From Protonemura montana (taxonomy: Eukaryota; Arthropoda; Insecta; Plecoptera; Nemouridae), in the NCBI GenBank assembly GCA_947568835.1, contig OX387605.1:18294418-18358417 (forward strand): a stretch of DNA of 64,000 nt, read 5' to 3'. The notes under the pieces are model-generated. The model did not search any database. It was not told where the DNA came from and saw only the letters and a program-made list of their open reading frames with translations. Shown here piece after piece: positions 21,501 to 30,400 of the stretch. Within the stretch, counting starts at the first letter, position 1; each line of letters starts with the position of its first letter. Both the position numbers and the translations under genes were made by a program.

Positions 21501-23479
21501 TGATAGTGCGTCTCATTTTCCACTATTTTGAACCGTTGGCTTTTGGTATTGGTTTAAAGTTGTTGGACTCCGTTTGTGAACATACAAGAACCATCTGTAG
21601 ATACAAACAAGTGGAAAAAATCGCGGGTAATGCATTGATCAAGCTGTCAACGGCGTAACCTCACCAGCTGTACGAAACGTGAATCGGCAAGGATATTAAT
21701 TTACCCCCGGGGGCAAAAACAAATTGCCGGCAATGCGGATGGTTTTTGGTCAGAGGATTGGTATATCCATCTAACCAAACAGTTCACTGGGATGTCCAAT
21801 GCAACTCCTGACCCCATTGAACCGCGTCGATTTCGGTTCCACGATAGCAAAACGCAACTAATTAAACAAACTGAAAACCGTGATCAACTGCCGAGAAATC
21901 TGCGATTGTCTGTAGGTCATCACCAGTTTACGTGGTCAGCATTGCAAACAGAATTGCAGTTTATACAAGAAAATCTAGAGTCCAATCCAATTTTCCGACT
22001 GCAATCGGTTCGGCGAGCGCATTGCTCATAATAGCGGATCGGATTGCTAACAGAAACAAATCATTTCGCGAAAATGTCAAAAACGTGAAACATCGGATTC
22101 TTGGACGTCTTCTTTCATTTTTTGCAAGGAGGTTATTTCCAATTGTGCAATTGAAGTGATAGATGAGAATCGTTCATTGCAACGTATATTCAAGTCATAC
22201 TTCCTGAATATTGTTATTGACATTTTGTAGGGAAGTTTTTGAGTCTTTGGTTGCCAACCTCTCGTAATCAATAACGTCAATAAATTGATCGAAGACTTGA
22301 TCATTTTAGTACCAGACGATGTTGCTTCTAGCGCGGGGTATCTGTGTAACGACGCAATAAAACAATCCGCGACGACAAGAATCGTCCCAAATAAAATGAC
22401 GAATTGACATAGAAAACGTAGAAGGAAAAATGTTGTTATGGAACGCTTTCCTTTCCACGTTAATAGAACTCAAAACATTTATTTTCAACACATGAAAGAT
22501 CAGAAAGCTATACGTGAATGTGTTTCTTTTATATTTTCAGTGAACCCGGCAGAGAAAATGTTTCGAAAAATCGCCATACCTACTTGTCGGAAACTTGGAC
22601 AAAATTCTTTTGCAAACGCTTTTGTTGGTCCTATATGAAGAAACTTTGATGTTTTCGCAAACTCATAATGCACTTAACGTCAATTATTGTTGTGTGTAAG
22701 GTGAACATGTTATGAAAAATAAATTATTCTATGTTAGTCTTCAACTTGTGATAAGTTTCTTCCGAGTTTTCCGAGTTTCCGAGGGAACTAAGCGAAGACG
22801 ACAGATGTGAGAATCGCGCTCTGAATTTTCTTTCTGCATTGACTGAGAAATATCACAGATGTGCGGGAGTGCGCGGGTGGAACTCGGAGTACACAACTTA
22901 CGGAATAATTCAGAGTTCCAATTAAAATTGATGGGCTGTGTTGACAGAAACGGAATTACTATAAAGAATCGATTTTATTTACAGCAGCACAGAAACCCAT
23001 TATTTTTTCGATATTTCAATTGCATTACGTAAGTTTTAGGTGCTAGAGTCTCACTTTTTTAGAGTCTTAAGACGATTTAACTAAGCAGCTTTTTGCTAAG
23101 TTTTTACGATACTTTTTAAATAAAAATAAAAAACATCTGCATTTCTGTCTTTAATCGCAAAGTCACATTATTTTTCCAGCACATAAAATCTTTTAAATAA
23201 TTAATAAATTAACTTTATATACTTGCGAAAGAAAAAAATCTTCACTTTCTCCCATCCAAACCTAGCACACCAACCCAAAACGACTACAACGAAAACGCGA
23301 CGCTCGCCAAAACTCGCGACGCCAACGCCATCGACCCCAACGCCGGCGTCTAAAATCTTATCAGCACCCTACATACCCTCGCTAAGACCGTCCATTCCAT
23401 GAAACTTCTTCAGCTTGGTCGTCGTGGCTACGCAAGACGCCACGAGCAATAGCAAAACCGAACAATGTGGCGTCCTCAT
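348..23479 (-). CDS. LpR: Lipophorin receptor (LDLR/VLDLR family), 14 coding exons, 3' end outside window
   Basis: Single-pass cell-surface receptor of the LDLR family, expected to bind lipophorin and deliver or recycle lipid by endocytosis. The coding exons join as 23479-23377, 19988-19866, 17675-17559, 16976-16854, 12317-12091, 10311-10047, 9177-8926, 7737-7437, 7242-6974, 6857-6553, 6229-6031, 5466-5356, 1928-1807 and 509-348. All introns are GT-AG, all phases match, and the total is 2,679 nt (893 codons). Residues: signal peptide about 1-18; LA repeats 39-75, 80-114, 119-155, 159-193, 198-233, 243-280, 285-319 and 326-363; EGF-A 368-402; EGF-B 404-443; YWTD propeller about 444-700; EGF-C 717-758; Thr/Ser stalk 762-798; membrane helix about 820-844; FDNPVY 858-863. 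Eight LA repeats match VLDLR and insect LpRs rather than the seven of LDLR. Family LpRs are usually about 850-900 residues, so only a short C-terminal exon should be missing. The assembly is by eye, without transcript evidence. Confidence 0.96.
510..1806 (-). other. LpR intron 13 (1.3 kb)
   Basis: GT-AG intron between the membrane and tail exons, in phase 0. I see no repeat or exon candidate that fits. A minus-strand open frame at 1492-1731 has no recognisable features and no suitable splice sites. Confidence 0.75.
1807..1928 (-). CDS. LpR: LpR coding exon 13: juxtamembrane and membrane helix
   Basis: 122 nt. It supplies two bases of Ile799 and residues 800-839. An acidic, Thr-containing juxtamembrane stretch ([18 protein letters not shown]) leads into the helix core [20 protein letters not shown]. 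The acceptor is ctgctgcag and the donor CTT|gtgagtg. Its phase-1 entry joins equally well to exon 12 (codon A+TT) and directly to exon 11 (also A+TT), so the mucin-like cassette can be skipped with the frame and this residue unchanged. Confidence 0.94.
2222..2476 (-). CDS. Hypothetical 84-residue ORF nested in LpR intron 12
   Basis: Not recognised. The frame starts [19 protein letters not shown], a short hydrophobic stretch that could be a weak signal peptide, followed by an acidic, non-repetitive body ending [12 protein letters not shown] and a short tail. On the same strand upstream there is an arthropod-type initiator TCAGT (2547-2543) and a TATA-like TTATAT about 40 bases before it, rather far for a canonical pair. 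A possible donor (CCCAAG|gtatttt) lies near the end, so it could also be a first exon. I saw no clear polyadenylation signal just downstream. It is not in frame with LpR through the nearby acceptor ttttcag. It could be chance. Confidence 0.2.
   Translation of the reverse strand: MMSIKAVFRCTGILCLMNGLPDQLPIESQENFRDLLNTLPPIDLSNRAGVTDDKNDTFFEGFEVFLLNEKSNIAQGILIRDYSM
3714..3800 (+). repeat. Dispersed repeat, copy A
   Basis: This segment resembles the reverse complement of 48661-48774. Shared blocks are cagaggg, then the 14-mer ggcaacacgtggta followed by cggtag, then an accc-g-tgg-gc block and a tttta-a-aaacctc block, with small indels between. The 15-mer tagatatagacagag just upstream (3704-3718) recurs at 12800-12814. 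The family is unknown, possibly a SINE or a MITE. No terminal repeat or poly-A tail was identified. Confidence 0.5.
4665..4790 (-). CDS. Possible second LpR stalk cassette exon (unproven)
   Basis: 126 nt bounded by a plausible acceptor (cgactccag) and donor (GCAG|gtggtg), both phase 1, so it could be inserted between exon 12 and exon 13 without a frame change. Entering with A from the upstream exon it reads 42 codons without a stop. The first half ([20 protein letters not shown]) is Pro/Val/Thr-rich, as expected of an extracellular stalk. The second half ([11 protein letters not shown]) is aromatic and much less stalk-like, and the acceptor has a weak pyrimidine tract. It could be an open stretch by chance. 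Confidence 0.22.
5356..5466 (-). CDS. LpR: LpR coding exon 12: Thr-rich O-glycosylation-type stalk cassette
   Basis: 111 nt, a multiple of three, phase 1 at both ends, with acceptor gattttcag and donor CACA|gtgagt. It encodes Ile762 to His798, starting [20 protein letters not shown] and then an Asn/Ser/His-rich stretch. It lies exactly where LDLR and VLDLR carry the clustered O-linked sugar domain, between EGF-C and the membrane helix. VLDLR is known to make forms with and without this exon, and variant stalks are also known for insect LpRs. Five consecutive ACG codons form a small trinucleotide repeat that could vary in length. It contains no ATG, so simple ORF searches miss it. Confidence 0.85.
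5467..6030 (-). other. LpR intron 11 (0.56 kb)
   Basis: GT-AG, phase 1, AT-rich. No other exon candidate or repeat seen. Confidence 0.8.
6031..6229 (-). CDS. LpR: LpR coding exon 11: propeller end and EGF-C
   Basis: 199 nt, encoding residues 696-761 plus one base. [16 protein letters not shown] closes the propeller. EGF-C follows from Cys717 to Cys758 with six cysteines ([13 protein letters not shown], then SCACPDGL and LMC) and the exon ends GEE. In LDLR the propeller and EGF-C pack together and drive acid-dependent ligand release in endosomes. The donor A|gtaagt leaves one base, which completes an Ile codon with either exon 12 (TA) or exon 13 (TT). Confidence 0.95.
6230..6552 (-). other. 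LpR intron 10 (0.32 kb)
   Basis: Phase-0 GT-AG intron (donor gtaagggt, acceptor ttattcag). Nothing else seen. Confidence 0.85.
6553..6857 (-). CDS. LpR: LpR coding exon 10: YWTD propeller blades
   Basis: 305 nt, residues 594 (split) to 695. It carries two YWTD-class motifs, VYWVD at 623-627 and VFWTDWD at 666-672, with the NGL-L-D strand motif near 612-617. It belongs to the six-blade beta-propeller that links EGF-B and EGF-C. The 116-nt intron upstream and the close spacing of exons 8-11 contrast with the long introns among the LA exons. Confidence 0.96.
6974..7242 (-). CDS. LpR: LpR coding exon 9: YWTD propeller blades
   Basis: 269 nt, residues 504 (split) to 594 (split). It contains IYWTD at 536-540 and LYWTDWG at 579-585, with DGLAVDW and EPRAIALNP strand signatures before them. 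Those two full-consensus motifs make this the clearest propeller exon. Acceptor ttttcag, donor G|gtaaga. Confidence 0.97.
7437..7737 (-). CDS. LpR: LpR coding exon 8: EGF-B and first propeller blade
   Basis: 301 nt, residues 404 (split) to 504 (split). It starts with a calcium-binding EGF signature ([15 protein letters not shown], residues 404-418), and EGF-B closes at Cys443. The propeller begins with [15 protein letters not shown] and the first YWTD-class motif is IFWSD at 492-496. LDLR-family genes normally split EGF-B and the first blade into separate exons or introns. Here they share one exon, probably through intron loss. Confidence 0.96.
7738..8925 (-). other. LpR intron 7 (1.2 kb)
   Basis: Phase-1 GT-AG intron. 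Open frames at 8114-8745 on the minus strand show no domain or splice logic. No repeat recognised. Confidence 0.75.
8926..9177 (-). CDS. LpR: LpR coding exon 7: LA8 and EGF-A
   Basis: 252 nt, residues 320 (split) to 404 (split). LA8 runs from Cys326 to Cys363 and EGF-A from Cys368 to Cys402 ([14 protein letters not shown], then [11 protein letters not shown]). LA8 is divergent: the usual C-x-D-G-S-D-E block is replaced by CPNWEDEP, so one calcium-site aspartate position is Asn and the Gly-Ser pair is Trp-Glu, although the last acidic pair is kept. I believe insect LpRs commonly show this, but cannot verify it here. Acceptor tgtccccag, donor G|gtgagt. Confidence 0.96.
9178..10046 (-). other. 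LpR intron 6 (0.87 kb)
   Basis: Phase-1 GT-AG intron (donor A|gtaagtgc). AT-rich. No further feature seen. Confidence 0.8.
10047..10311 (-). CDS. LpR: LpR coding exon 6: last Cys of LA5, LA6 and LA7
   Basis: 265 nt, residues 232-319 plus one base. Cys233 completes LA5. LA6 runs 243-280 with the calcium-binding block [13 protein letters not shown], and LA7 runs 285-319 with [13 protein letters not shown]. Both keep six cysteines and the final Asp-Glu pair. NIT at 276-278 is a possible N-glycosylation site, as is NVT at 282-284. Confidence 0.96.
10312..12090 (-). other. LpR intron 5 (1.8 kb)
   Basis: Phase-0 intron between LA5 and LA6. It includes a G+C-rich patch at about 10860-10960 with an 88-codon plus-strand open frame (10828-11094) that matches nothing I know. 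Otherwise unremarkable. Confidence 0.7.
12091..12317 (-). CDS. LpR: LpR coding exon 5: LA4 and LA5
   Basis: 227 nt, residues 156 (split) to 231. LA4 (159-193) ends [18 protein letters not shown]5 (198-233) carries [13 protein letters not shown], a fully canonical calcium-binding block. The two repeats are separated by only four residues (PDTT). In vertebrate LDLR, LA5 is the key lipoprotein-binding repeat. Whether that holds for this receptor is inference. Confidence 0.97.
14409..14432. repeat. (GACC)6 microsatellite
   Basis: Six perfect GACC units in intron 4 of LpR. Confidence 0.95.
14538..14564. repeat. 9-bp tandem repeat, three units
   Basis: Units tgggcgcag, tgggcacag and tgggcgcag in a G+C-rich patch of intron 4. 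Confidence 0.85.
16854..16976 (-). CDS. LpR: LpR coding exon 4: LA3
   Basis: 123 nt, residues 115 (split) to 156 (split). One LA repeat, Cys119 to Cys155, with [16 protein letters not shown]. The stretch between the second and third cysteines is RAQPGE. Acceptor gttccag, donor A|gtaaga. Confidence 0.96.
16977..17558 (-). other. LpR intron 3 (0.58 kb)
   Basis: Phase-1 GT-AG intron. Nothing further seen. Confidence 0.85.
17559..17675 (-). CDS. LpR: LpR coding exon 3: LA2
   Basis: 117 nt, residues 76 (split) to 115 (split). LA2 runs Cys80 to Cys114 with [16 protein letters not shown]. The normal Gly-Ser of the SDGSDE block is Ala-Thr, but the calcium-coordinating acidic residues are kept. Acceptor tcattcag, donor A|gtaagt. 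Confidence 0.96.
17676..19865 (-). other. LpR intron 2 (2.2 kb)
   Basis: Phase-1 GT-AG intron, AT-rich. Open frames at 18029-18295 and 19151-19357 on the minus strand have no recognisable domain. No repeat identified. Confidence 0.75.
19866..19988 (-). CDS. LpR: LpR coding exon 2: LA1
   Basis: 123 nt, residues 35 (split) to 76 (split). LA1 runs Cys39 to Cys75: the [20 protein letters not shown] core is followed by a canonical DCSDGSDE block. N36-R-S38 is a possible N-glycosylation site. Acceptor gtttgcag, donor C|gtaagt. Confidence 0.96.
19989..23376 (-). other. LpR intron 1 (3.4 kb)
   Basis: First coding intron, phase 1. It has CpG-rich stretches around 21150-21350 and, just inside the donor, at 23275-23345. 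The latter carries an 18-mer repeated at 40345-40362. First introns often hold enhancers, but nothing here proves one. No exon candidate seen. Confidence 0.7.
23377..23479 (-). CDS. LpR: LpR coding exon 1: start codon and signal peptide
   Basis: 103 nt from ATG (23479-23477) to donor GAG G|gtatgt. It encodes [18 protein letters not shown], a standard signal peptide with cleavage expected near residue 18, followed by a short basic segment ([14 protein letters not shown]). The single leftover G joins AG of exon 2 to give Glu35 and the reading [11 protein letters not shown]. The start is preceded by CCAAG, a fair insect context, and gives one signal sequence directly before LA1, as in other LDLR-family genes. 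Confidence 0.88.
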
Positions 23480-23660
23480 CTTGGAAAACTTAACCTCTCA
23501 CTATCACTTCACTCAACGTTCTGATGCGATACCAACACTGAGGGGCATCAAGACAGCTCCGACGGTGTGCGGAGACCAGCTAAGGTCACTCACTATTGCG
23601 ATTGTATCGGGATTGGCTGACGGGGCACCTAGAAAAGTGCGCGGGTACATGCGATTGGAC
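23480..23660 (-). promoter_or_regulatory. Candidate LpR promoter and 5' UTR
   Basis: On the minus strand there is an arthropod initiator TCAGT (23541-23537), which would put the start near 23539 and give about a 60-nt leader before the ATG. Two CCAAT boxes lie upstream (ATTGG on the plus strand at 23612-23616 and 23653-23657), about 75 and 115 bases from it. No TATA box is seen at the right distance. A further upstream non-coding exon cannot be excluded. Confidence 0.35.
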
Positions 23661-25655
23661 AGCTGAGCGCGTAGAAAGCTAAATGATTGTTATTAAAGAG
23701 GTGAACTTGTCTGCAAGACTTGTCCGAGACGGGTTTTTGCACTGCGCCAGACTGGCCGTCGGTTCCGGAAGGTGGATAATGGATGATGCAACATTAACAC
23801 TAAATATAACAGATTGTAAATAAAAACAACTTTTCATCTATCTGCGTTGTTTGATGATTCTGTAAAACAAAACGTCTGACTTTCCTTCAACTGTCATTCT
23901 TGCAGAAAACGATTTTAAAGGTTCAACGTCCGACTGATTGTGGCACAGACAATATGGCAATTCAAGAAGCATACATTTTTTCCTTTAATAATTTGATCGA
24001 AACTTTGTCGACTTTTGCCCAATGATTTTAGGCGGAAAAAAAAGTAATTTTGATACGAAACGCGTTATCAATTTCAGCAAAATGGAGTGACCCAATTTTC
24101 TGACATTATTATAAAGACTGGTTCTGTCAATAATTACACCGCGATGGTACAGCTGCAGACTTGGCCTATTATGATCCATCGCGATCTAGCCGAGAAAGAA
24201 AGTGCAGTGTCTGTCGTCGATTGTTACCATGCATATATGATCCACGAAGCCTCACACCGCGGCGTCCAACTGTCACCTTCCAATCGACATAAACACGAGC
24301 ATCTCTGGTGATTAAAACGCAACGGTCGCAGAATTTATCAAGAGTCTAATTGTATTACATGTGTAATCATACGAAAAGCTGCTGATTCCGTGATACATAC
24401 TCTGCTGTGTAAGTACAAAGTACTTTTCGACCAGCATCATGAGACTCTATAACTACGTTTTGCTCGAAACCAGACGACGAAAAAAAGAACATGCATACTG
24501 CAGAAAGTTTACTTGTCACATCGCTTCCAAATCGTAGCACGTGTATTGCAGGCGTCCACGATTCGCTAGCCGACGCAGCATCTAGGGCAAGGACGGCAGG
24601 TCTCCTTAGACCACTATCTTGCGAGTAACTTCGACCTCCACCTCCCGTTCGCCACGCGGAAGACGCGCTCGAATCGCACTCGGGGATTCGGGATTCGGCA
24701 GAGTTCGGAAGTTGTATATTGACTTTGATTTACTCGAAACTAGGTCCGAGATTGCCAGTGAACTGCAACTGTAGATTAAATGATAAAAAATGCGTCGTGG
24801 AGCTGCGATTAAACTGAAGGGATTCTCTACGCTGTAGCGTCAGAAAGCAAAGAAAGACGAACAAGTTGGAATATAGGCGATAGATAGTAGTTTTCTGTTA
24901 CTGCGCGGAGAAGAAAACTTTTTACATGCTCAGTTGGAAAATGATTGAACGTTGTTCAATCTTGAGATCAAGACGCAATTAGACAGGCTTCGCGATTGAC
25001 CTCTAGACGACTGCAATATCGAGGTTGCTAATGCACTCTCTCCTTTTTGTTACACACCCACTTTTCCAGATGCTAAAAAGATACGACGAAGATACTCATC
25101 ATCGCAGCATCACGATTGGACAGATATTCTCTTCAGTACCATGACCCTTATTGCTATTGTCGGTCAACACCAAAATGCAGTTTCAATAATTTTTTATCGC
25201 TGTTCAAGTTCCATGGTTAAACTTTGTTTTATTGATTCCAATCATTTATATTTGGTACAAGGACCAAGTAAAACGGACTCGCTAAAATATTAAGACACGA
25301 AATAATATTCTTCGAAGTTATTATGCAGTTTAAAAATTGCTCTCGATTGTCATCTACGATGCAGGAATCATTACTGGTTTCGTGGGTCCTTTGCATAATG
25401 CCACAAGACGTCCTTCTTCTCGGTACAAAGGCAACCTCCATTTCGCACTGCAAAGCACTTCCTGTACTGAAGAATATTTAGGTATTCGGGAGACCTCGAA
25501 AAAAAAACCAAGTCCAATGAATGACGCCAGTTTGTTTCGCATCTACTCGAAAGTTGATTTACCATTTGATGTAGCGAAGCTGGCCAAAATTCTGTCCAAA
25601 TATTCCAGGCACGGAGCTTAGTAATTGCGTAGGATAATGGATCGCGCTGGCTTGG
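23661..25655. other. Upstream non-coding stretch
   Basis: No supported gene. A CpG-rich patch lies at about 24560-24680. Open frames at 25229-25621 on both strands are short, overlapping and unrecognised. Confidence 0.6.
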
Positions 25656-25870
25656 ATGTTGAGGATAAGGAGAAAGGAGTGGGGGGGAGGGGGGTCAACC
25701 AAGACATCCACGTCTCTGTTCGCGCTCACCACAAACCAGAAACCACCCTTAGCTACCTCTCCGTCGTCAGACCTCTCTAAATCCGCCCCCATCACGTCCC
25801 GCCCCGCATGGTGCGTTCCGGCCATTGGTGATAAGAATGGTACGAGCTTTTCGTCCAGGAAAATCTTCAC
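25656..25870. other. G+C-rich segment open on both strands, unidentified
   Basis: Open for 73 codons on the plus strand (25656-25877) and within a 103-codon minus-strand frame (25559-25870). Composition is much richer in C than its surroundings and it begins with a G-run (gggggggaggggggtc). I recognise no domain, and neither strand has convincing splice sites at the edges. It may be a remnant of a repeat or a conserved element. Confidence 0.3.
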
Positions 25871-27236
25871 GATTTAGGACGAAGTCAGGACTTGAATACC
25901 TTTAAGAAATTGGGGTGGCGTGGATCATAACGCAGTATCAGAGGGTAATTCGCCGTGGGCAAGTTAATTGTATGGCAATTAGCTAATTAAGGGGTGAGAG
26001 GAGTAACTGGTTGGATCTTTCTTTTTTATGTGACTGTCTATAGTTAGTTTGTTTTACTTCATTTTAGAACAAATCCTTGCAAAATGAAACCTCACATCAC
26101 ATACACTGGGAATAAATAATTTCGTTTGCTCGTTGCTTCAATTGCGATCCAGCCAGTTTGTACTGCGCGTGCTGAGTGAGTCAATGTGTGCCTTTGTACT
26201 TCATAGTTCTTTGACTGGCGCACATTGAATCGCATTTAGCGTTTAGCTACCAGAAAAAATATAAAATATATTAAACAACAATTTATATACATATGTATAC
26301 ATATATTGTTGTTTGCAAGATAATAATCACTTAAGAACAAAACAACCGGATTTATTTATCAAACAAAAATGCGCAGAAAATTAATAATGTGCGTATGAAA
26401 TATGAAACGGAAATATGAATTAAATTAAATTCATGGCGAATTTCTTTCCCAACAGGTCAACCGAGCGCAACATTTGCTCTCATGTTTAGACGTAATTTCA
26501 ATGTCGATAAAACATTTCACGCATTTTTGTCTCGATAGAAATTTAATAACATTTCGTCAACAAACAAATACGATTCGTCCTAGACCCTCAGAGCTAAACT
26601 CGCTCACGGAATGCCCTCCGTTCAAGCTCATATGTTCGTTATCTTTACGGTTCAATACTCCCACCAGTTCTAAAGCAAATACAAATTAACTTTCACAAAC
26701 GAGTTAATTAAATCGTTTTGCAAAATTATATTTTAAATTGATGCCAGAAGCACAACGCATCTGTGAAACGTTTTAAAATCCCCGTTTCCAGTTCGTCTAC
26801 AAAACTACAAGCGCGGGCTCAAAAGGCTTTAGACTTGGGAACGGTTTTACAAAGTGAGAACTAAAAATAGTAGACGTTTAGTTCTTGACTTTTTTGGATG
26901 ACCTTTAGAAAGTTACCTCCATGGATGAAAAACGCCTCAGAAAACACGGCGTTTAAAATGCGCCCCGTGTTGCCGAACGAGTTCTTGCCAAAATGTCATT
27001 ATTCTGTTTCACGCGGTTCCCCGTGGCTATTTTTCATGGCAAACCACGTTTGCCATGCATGCTTCGTGTACGTCTTGTGCATCACATCTCTCTACACGTG
27101 TTTCTATTATCTTGGCTCCAGTAGCACTTTTATACGATTTTACACGTGTGTGGGATTTCTCGCAAATGTCGGGAATGTGTTATTTGGGGCCTGCCTTTCA
27201 ACGATGGAACACTGTTACGTTAAATTTAAATTAAAA
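25871..27236. other. Non-coding stretch
   Basis: AT-rich. It contains an imperfect inverted repeat centred near 26293 (arms aaacaacaat at 26273-26282 and attgttgttt at 26305-26314 around an AT-rich centre). No gene supported. Confidence 0.6.
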
Positions 27237-27420
27237 TGGTTCCCCAGTTTTTTTTATTATTATGAACACTATTACCGTCTCAAAAATTGATGCCCAATTT
27301 GTCCCCGTTTGGGCATCAATTTTTGAGACGGTTATAGTGTTCATAAAATAAAATACCCCGCGCATTGCAAGCGTTTGCTATTTAAATAAGTTTTCAACTG
27401 GTTCCCCAGTTTGTTTTCAT
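27237..27420. repeat. Hairpin with 37-bp arms inside short direct repeats
   Basis: The left arm 27261-27297 and right arm 27309-27345 are reverse complements with one mismatch, around an 11-nt loop (tttgtccccgt). The 14-mer tggttccccagttt occurs on both sides of the hairpin (27237-27250 and 27399-27412), and similarity continues weakly for about 15 more bases. No transposase and no recognised terminal motif. Possibly a MITE remnant or an inverted duplication. Confidence 0.85.
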
Positions 27421-30400
27421 ATTCTTGACTTTTATTGAGCCTAGCCGTAACCTATGCCCAATAATAATAATAATTAGTATTATTATGTTTATTGCCCTGA
27501 AAACAAACTCTTGTTAAAACGGTCAAAATATTTACAAGTGCATACTCAACAGATAAAATAGTCAAGTTCGGAATAAATACATTTCGATATCGGATTCTCT
27601 TTTTTATTGTACTTTGAGTGTACTTTAATGGCAATTATTTGAATGTCCAGGCAAGGCATTTTGATACCAATGTAGGTCGAGTCTTTGAAGTATCTAACTG
27701 GTTGTCCCCATGGTTGTAACTGGTTGTGCCTGGTCTTAACCGGCAGTTATCTTTCTTAACCGAACACTGTCAAACTGGCCGTTAGTCAATCGCGTTAGTC
27801 ATATTGCCAGTGTCATATGAAAATAAGAAAGAAACCCGCGCAAGTTTGGAGAAATCTTTTAGTTAGGGACAATATTATTTTTTCAAATTCCACTCTTTTT
27901 TAGCAAATAAGTTAAAAGATTTCTGTGATTTTACGTTGCTTTTTTTCGGTGATAGCTCGCAAAGTCAATAACAGTTTCCTAAAAGCTGAAAGGTTCAATA
28001 TATTCAGCCTTTGGCCTGAAAGTAACCCCTTCCAAAAGGCGAATATGTGGATCTCCGTTTCGGTTATCCAATGCAGGCGAATACTCGATGAATCTATTCG
28101 CTATTTTCGCGCTGTAGAACTGAAAGCTGCTAGAAGTGTACATGGCGACAATTCGGCTAGATTTATTACTCCAAGCCTAGAATATTTTCAGGGGCTCTTT
28201 TGCTTCACAAGTTCACTCGCATCTAGCCGCCATTTGCAGAGTGATCATGCCAAGAATACTGCAGTGAACAAAATAAGGTGGTTCTTAAGAAACTGGGAAA
28301 TTGGCTTTCTGCGAATAAAATGTTTGTAAAATGTATAAAATAAGACTAAGCGAAGCTCAAACTCCCACAACTGCTCACTCGTTTTTTTATAATTTAGACC
28401 TGGTTTCTAAAAATAAAAACATACCTATGCTGTCTTGCCCCAAACTATTTGGACACTTGGGCTAAAGGTTTCTACCGAACAAGTCTTTCTCGAAACTGCA
28501 AATCACTCTGCAGATCGATTGAATAAATAATTGTAATTATTGTTTTGGTGGTCATGCCGATCTGTTCAGTAATTACCCTGTTCCGCTATCATCCTAACCG
28601 CGAATGATCACGGAACGTCAATTTTCGACGAGACTATTCGCATACAACAAAGTCTGATCATTGCATCATTCAACTGCATCTAGTCGCCATTTTATGAGTT
28701 GTAATGAGGGGTTTGCAGCAGGTAATTTTACTTTTCTCGCAATATAATGCGCAGAGATCTACGTGCTTCGGTTGGCAAAGAGTATCGCAATGATAAGTGC
28801 CATCCTTGTCTGTGATAATTAGTTTTATTTTCGTACTCTGAAAGTTCAATCTGCATTTTTACGCTAGAAAAAAAGGGTTTTAATAATGGCCTGTCACTTA
28901 ACAACCTTGACGGGACTAGATCCCAACATGTGATTCTACGTTTGTCAAAATTTGCATTCATAATTACAAATAGAGGAAACAATAAATATGGCTTTTAATG
29001 AAGATAATTCCAGATAATCTACACAATTTCTTGGCAATATAGATATGTACACATCCCCTGTACAAATTGGCAGCACATACTAAAAAAAAAATTCACGACG
29101 TTGTAACTTGCTCGAACTGCGACTCAAAATGTGTGGAGAGGAGTCGATGAACGACAATCGCCCCTCTTCAAACCAATTTACCTGTGCCCTCGGGTGCAAT
29201 TCGACCGACGCGCATTTTCAGGGGCCGGCAAAGCGAACTACGGCAAGAGTGCACATCAAATGCTGATGCAAACATTGGCCAGTGTTGAAGTATGGATTAG
29301 CAAAAAAAAAAGGTGAATTCTCGGCTAGCCAGCCATGCAGTCGTGCAGACCTGACTGCAGCCAACAGTGTACACCCAGGTATGTCGTGGATGATGTAACC
29401 AACCTGCTACTTTGCCATACACTGATGGCTGATGCAATACGTACAGCTGCAAGTCTCCTTAAACGGTAAACGTTGTACAACTAACTATTATATGAACGCA
29501 CGTGGCAATTTATTTTATCTCAGAGGGAATAAATTAATTGAAATGCCGGGGAGTTTACAATAATATTTTCGAACCGTACCGCACTGGGGAAATGCAAAAA
29601 AAAAAAGAGGCGAACGGAAAAATGGTTTGAACACACACAAGCAACCGGGCATTGCGTAAATAGGTAGTTATTTGTTAAACACACAGATTCGTGGGATAAA
29701 CCGTAACGAACGCGTCGATCGCATTTTCCACGTGACTGCACACGATGTTGTAGGAATTTTCAGCTAACATTTGTGCTTCTCTTTTTGGTTAAGCTACGAG
29801 TCTTAAAGCTATTACAGCTTAAGCACATGCACAAAGGCATGTTTAACATAGAGTAATAATGATCCTAGAGCCTGAACTTTCGCTTTTTGTTCCAAGCAGG
29901 TACTATATAGCAAAGGTGCAAACATTGGACGAAGCAAGCTGGCTTATAAGACGGTATGGCTTGCATCCAACGCAAGGCACAACATTCCACCCGCGTGCTT
30001 TGTAAGTATGTGTAAGACCTACTGCAGCACGTAAGAGAACCCAAAGCAAATTGCTGAAGACGAACCCACCCTTTGCCAGTGTACGTCGCAGCGCACTCAC
30101 CCCTGAGGCGGGCTGCAGGGCAATAGAACGAGGTCTCGTCACCAAAACCTTTCAACATCAGGCAAACATCAGCAGCAATGTTTCACTTAGAGCAAGAAAC
30201 TCATTTCCAACTTCACTCGGCGATAATAAACTAGAGCGCTTCTGGAACTTGCCAAGGCGACAACATTACAAGAAATGATTTCGAACTGCCGGTTCCGAAT
30301 CAACGTTAGACATTGCAATTCTGGTATTTCGTCGGCGTTCAAGGATTTCTAGTCATGCAGGGTTACGTTGACTGTTCTATGGCGAGGCACTGATGTGCAC

